Shown one piece after another: positions 63,110-64,000 of a stretch of 64,000 bases of DNA; position 1 is the stretch's first letter; the number at the start of each line of letters is the position of its first letter. The notes beneath the pieces are model-generated. The model did no database searches and had not been told where the DNA came from. It worked only from the letters and a program-made list of their open reading frames with translations. Source of the stretch: Luteolibacter yonseiensis (GTDB lineage Bacteria > Verrucomicrobiota > Verrucomicrobiia > Verrucomicrobiales > Akkermansiaceae); NCBI RefSeq assembly GCF_016595465.1, contig NZ_JAENIK010000013.1, forward strand, positions 1 through 64,000, given 5' to 3'. The position numbers were made by a program, and so were the translations under genes.

Positions 63110-63177
63110 TCCTTTTCCCGCTGGTGGAGGGGGCTTGACCATCCCTCAGCAGCGGCCGATTGTGGATTTCACACTTT

Positions 63178-63738
63178 ATGAACCTGGTTGAACTCGCTTC
63201 ACGCATCAAAGCCGCCCGGATTTCCAAGGGTTACACCCTGGACCGTGTGGCGGAGCTTTCAGGCCTTGGCAAGGGTTTGCTTTCCAAGGTGGAGAACTTC
63301 CGGGTGACGCCCTCGCTACCGACTCTCGCGAAGTTATGCGAAGCACTTGGCATGAGTCTTTCCGACCTTTTCGAGGGACTGGATGGCAAGCCGAAGCTCA
63401 GCATCGTCCGGGCGAACGAGCGCAAGGAGATCGAACGGGATCGCGATCAATCGGACATCAGTTACTACGGCCTCGCCCACGGCAGGCCGGATCGGAACAT
63501 GGATCCCTTCGTGTTGGAGGTGCCCGCGGGCGGCGGACGCCGGGAAGCCATGCCGCATGAGGGAGAGGAATTCCTCATCGTTCTCAAAGGGAATGTGAAC
63601 TTCGAATACAATGGGGAAATCCACCTGCTGGCCGAGGGGGATGCCGCTTACTTCGACGCCGAAGTCGACCACCGCCTGATCAACCCGAATTCCCACGGCG
63701 CGAAAATACTCAGCGTTTTCCTAGGACGCCCGATGTGA
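63178..63738 (+). CDS. XRE-family regulator with C-terminal cupin domain
   Basis: 186 residues from the ATG at 63178. Residues 1-60 form the Cro/CI-type helix-turn-helix (ASRIKAARISKGYTLDRVAE, LSGLGKGLLSKVENFRVTPS). Residues about 95-186 form a cupin (VPAGGGRREAMPHEGEEFLI, VLKGNVNFEYNGEIHLLAEG, DAAYFDAEVDHRLINPN). Such regulators sense small molecules and often control the adjacent catabolic genes. It directly precedes the phnA gene on the same strand. A hairpin or operator lies 18 bp after its stop. Confidence 0.92.
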   Translation: MNLVELASRIKAARISKGYTLDRVAELSGLGKGLLSKVENFRVTPSLPTLAKLCEALGMSLSDLFEGLDGKPKLSIVRANERKEIERDRDQSDISYYGLAHGRPDRNMDPFVLEVPAGGGRREAMPHEGEEFLIVLKGNVNFEYNGEIHLLAEGDAAYFDAEVDHRLINPNSHGAKILSVFLGRPM

Positions 63739-63755
63739 TTTAAAATGGTGACAAT

Positions 63756-63777
63756 AATGTTTCCCCAAGGAAACATT
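63756..63777 (+). terminator. Inverted repeat: terminator of the XRE gene or operator for phnA
   Basis: AATGTTTCC-CCAA-GGAAACATT, a perfect 9-4-9 repeat followed by TTATCTTT. As RNA it would be a stem with a U-rich tail; as DNA it is a good regulator site 64 bp upstream of phnA. A related GTTTC-CTT-GAAAC lies at 59657-59669 between the divergent MFS and peroxidase genes. Confidence 0.5.
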
Positions 63778-63840
63778 TTATCTTTACGGGAAATTCATGG
63801 CGGATTGAATCGGGTCTCACCCATTGGGGATTCCCTTGCC

Positions 63841-64000
63841 ATGAATGTCATCGTCAACCATCGCTCCTACACCCTTCCTGCCACCCCGATCGCCGTCATC
63901 TGTCTGGACGGTTGCGCGGATGAATACCTCAGCGTGGCGATCGCCCGAGGGAAAATGCCGCGCCTCGCGGCAATGGCGCGGGACGGTTGGCGCGGCATGG
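63841..64000 (+). CDS. phnA: Phosphonoacetate hydrolase, N-terminus only
   Basis: 53 codons to the window edge, starting MNVIVNHRSYTLPATPIAVI and then CLDGCADEYLSVAIARGKMP. This matches the start of phosphonoacetate hydrolase (alkaline-phosphatase superfamily): a short 'NGRSY-LPARP' lead, then 'V-C-x-D-G' with the first zinc-binding Asp, then YL..A..G.MP. The enzyme cleaves phosphonoacetate to acetate and phosphate, the last step of one 2-aminoethylphosphonate route. The XRE-cupin regulator upstream and the dehydrogenase/MFS pair support the pathway call. The catalytic Thr/Ser lies beyond the window. Confidence 0.78.
   Translation, partial: MNVIVNHRSYTLPATPIAVICLDGCADEYLSVAIARGKMPRLAAMARDGWRGM

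Overview
The window is GC-rich and reads as a chromosome segment of a Verrucomicrobiota bacterium, most likely order Verrucomicrobiales (Luteolibacter/Haloferula-like). The evidence is the gene complement: five secreted sulfatases, a DUF1549/DUF1553 plus DUF1501 pair, a PEP-CTERM autotransporter-like protein, LamG and FG-GAP secreted giants, a family of membrane-anchored helical proteins in tandem, and a TGTTC-N4-GAACA operator in front of imuA. I see no rRNA, tRNA, CRISPR array, intact transposon or prophage.

Layout. 1-8.3 kb: secreted proteins on the minus strand (giant LamG/FG-GAP protein cut by the window edge, S8 protease, DUF4350 protein, PEP-CTERM protein). 8.9-14.1 kb: three-sulfatase operon. 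14.2-19.6 kb: SOS mutasome imuA-imuB-dnaE2 with a perfect LexA-like box. 19.6-22.5 kb: two more coupled sulfatases. 22.7-23.7 kb: MarR regulator and DUF1398 protein with a 10-2-10 operator. 23.7-30.5 kb: a divergent locus. Leftwards run a GNAT acetyltransferase, an Asp/Asn-hydroxylase-like oxygenase and a sulfotransferase. Rightwards runs a compact six-gene operon of two DUF6916 proteins, three phage-tail-collar proteins and a secreted beta-propeller-like protein. 30.5-32.7 kb: a FAN1-type VRR-NUC nuclease fused to a DEDDh exonuclease, also preceded by a LexA-like box. 32.9-47.3 kb: ten paralogous membrane-anchored helical-repeat proteins (seven on +, three on -, one frameshifted), including an inverted duplication of a two-gene module, plus one unrelated anchored protein. 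47.7-49.8 kb: arsenic operon arsR-DUF6428-aquaporin-arsC. 49.8-53.4 kb: DUF1549/1553 and DUF1501 pair. 53.8-55.9 kb: secreted protein with 21 copies of a 17-residue YadA-head-like repeat. 55.9-57.3 kb: gene-poor, with a decayed transposase. 57.3-64 kb: phosphonate/phosphate region (TIGR03366-type dehydrogenase, MFS transporter, di-haem peroxidase, PhoD phosphatase, XRE-cupin regulator, start of phosphonoacetate hydrolase).

How the genes fit together. The sulfatases and DUF1549/1501 proteins suit degradation of sulfated polysaccharides. The imu cassette and the FAN1-exonuclease share an operator type, so both probably belong to one LexA regulon. The 57-64 kb genes suit scavenging of phosphorus from phosphonates and phosphoesters. 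The least explained parts are the collar-protein/modification-enzyme locus and the helical-repeat array.
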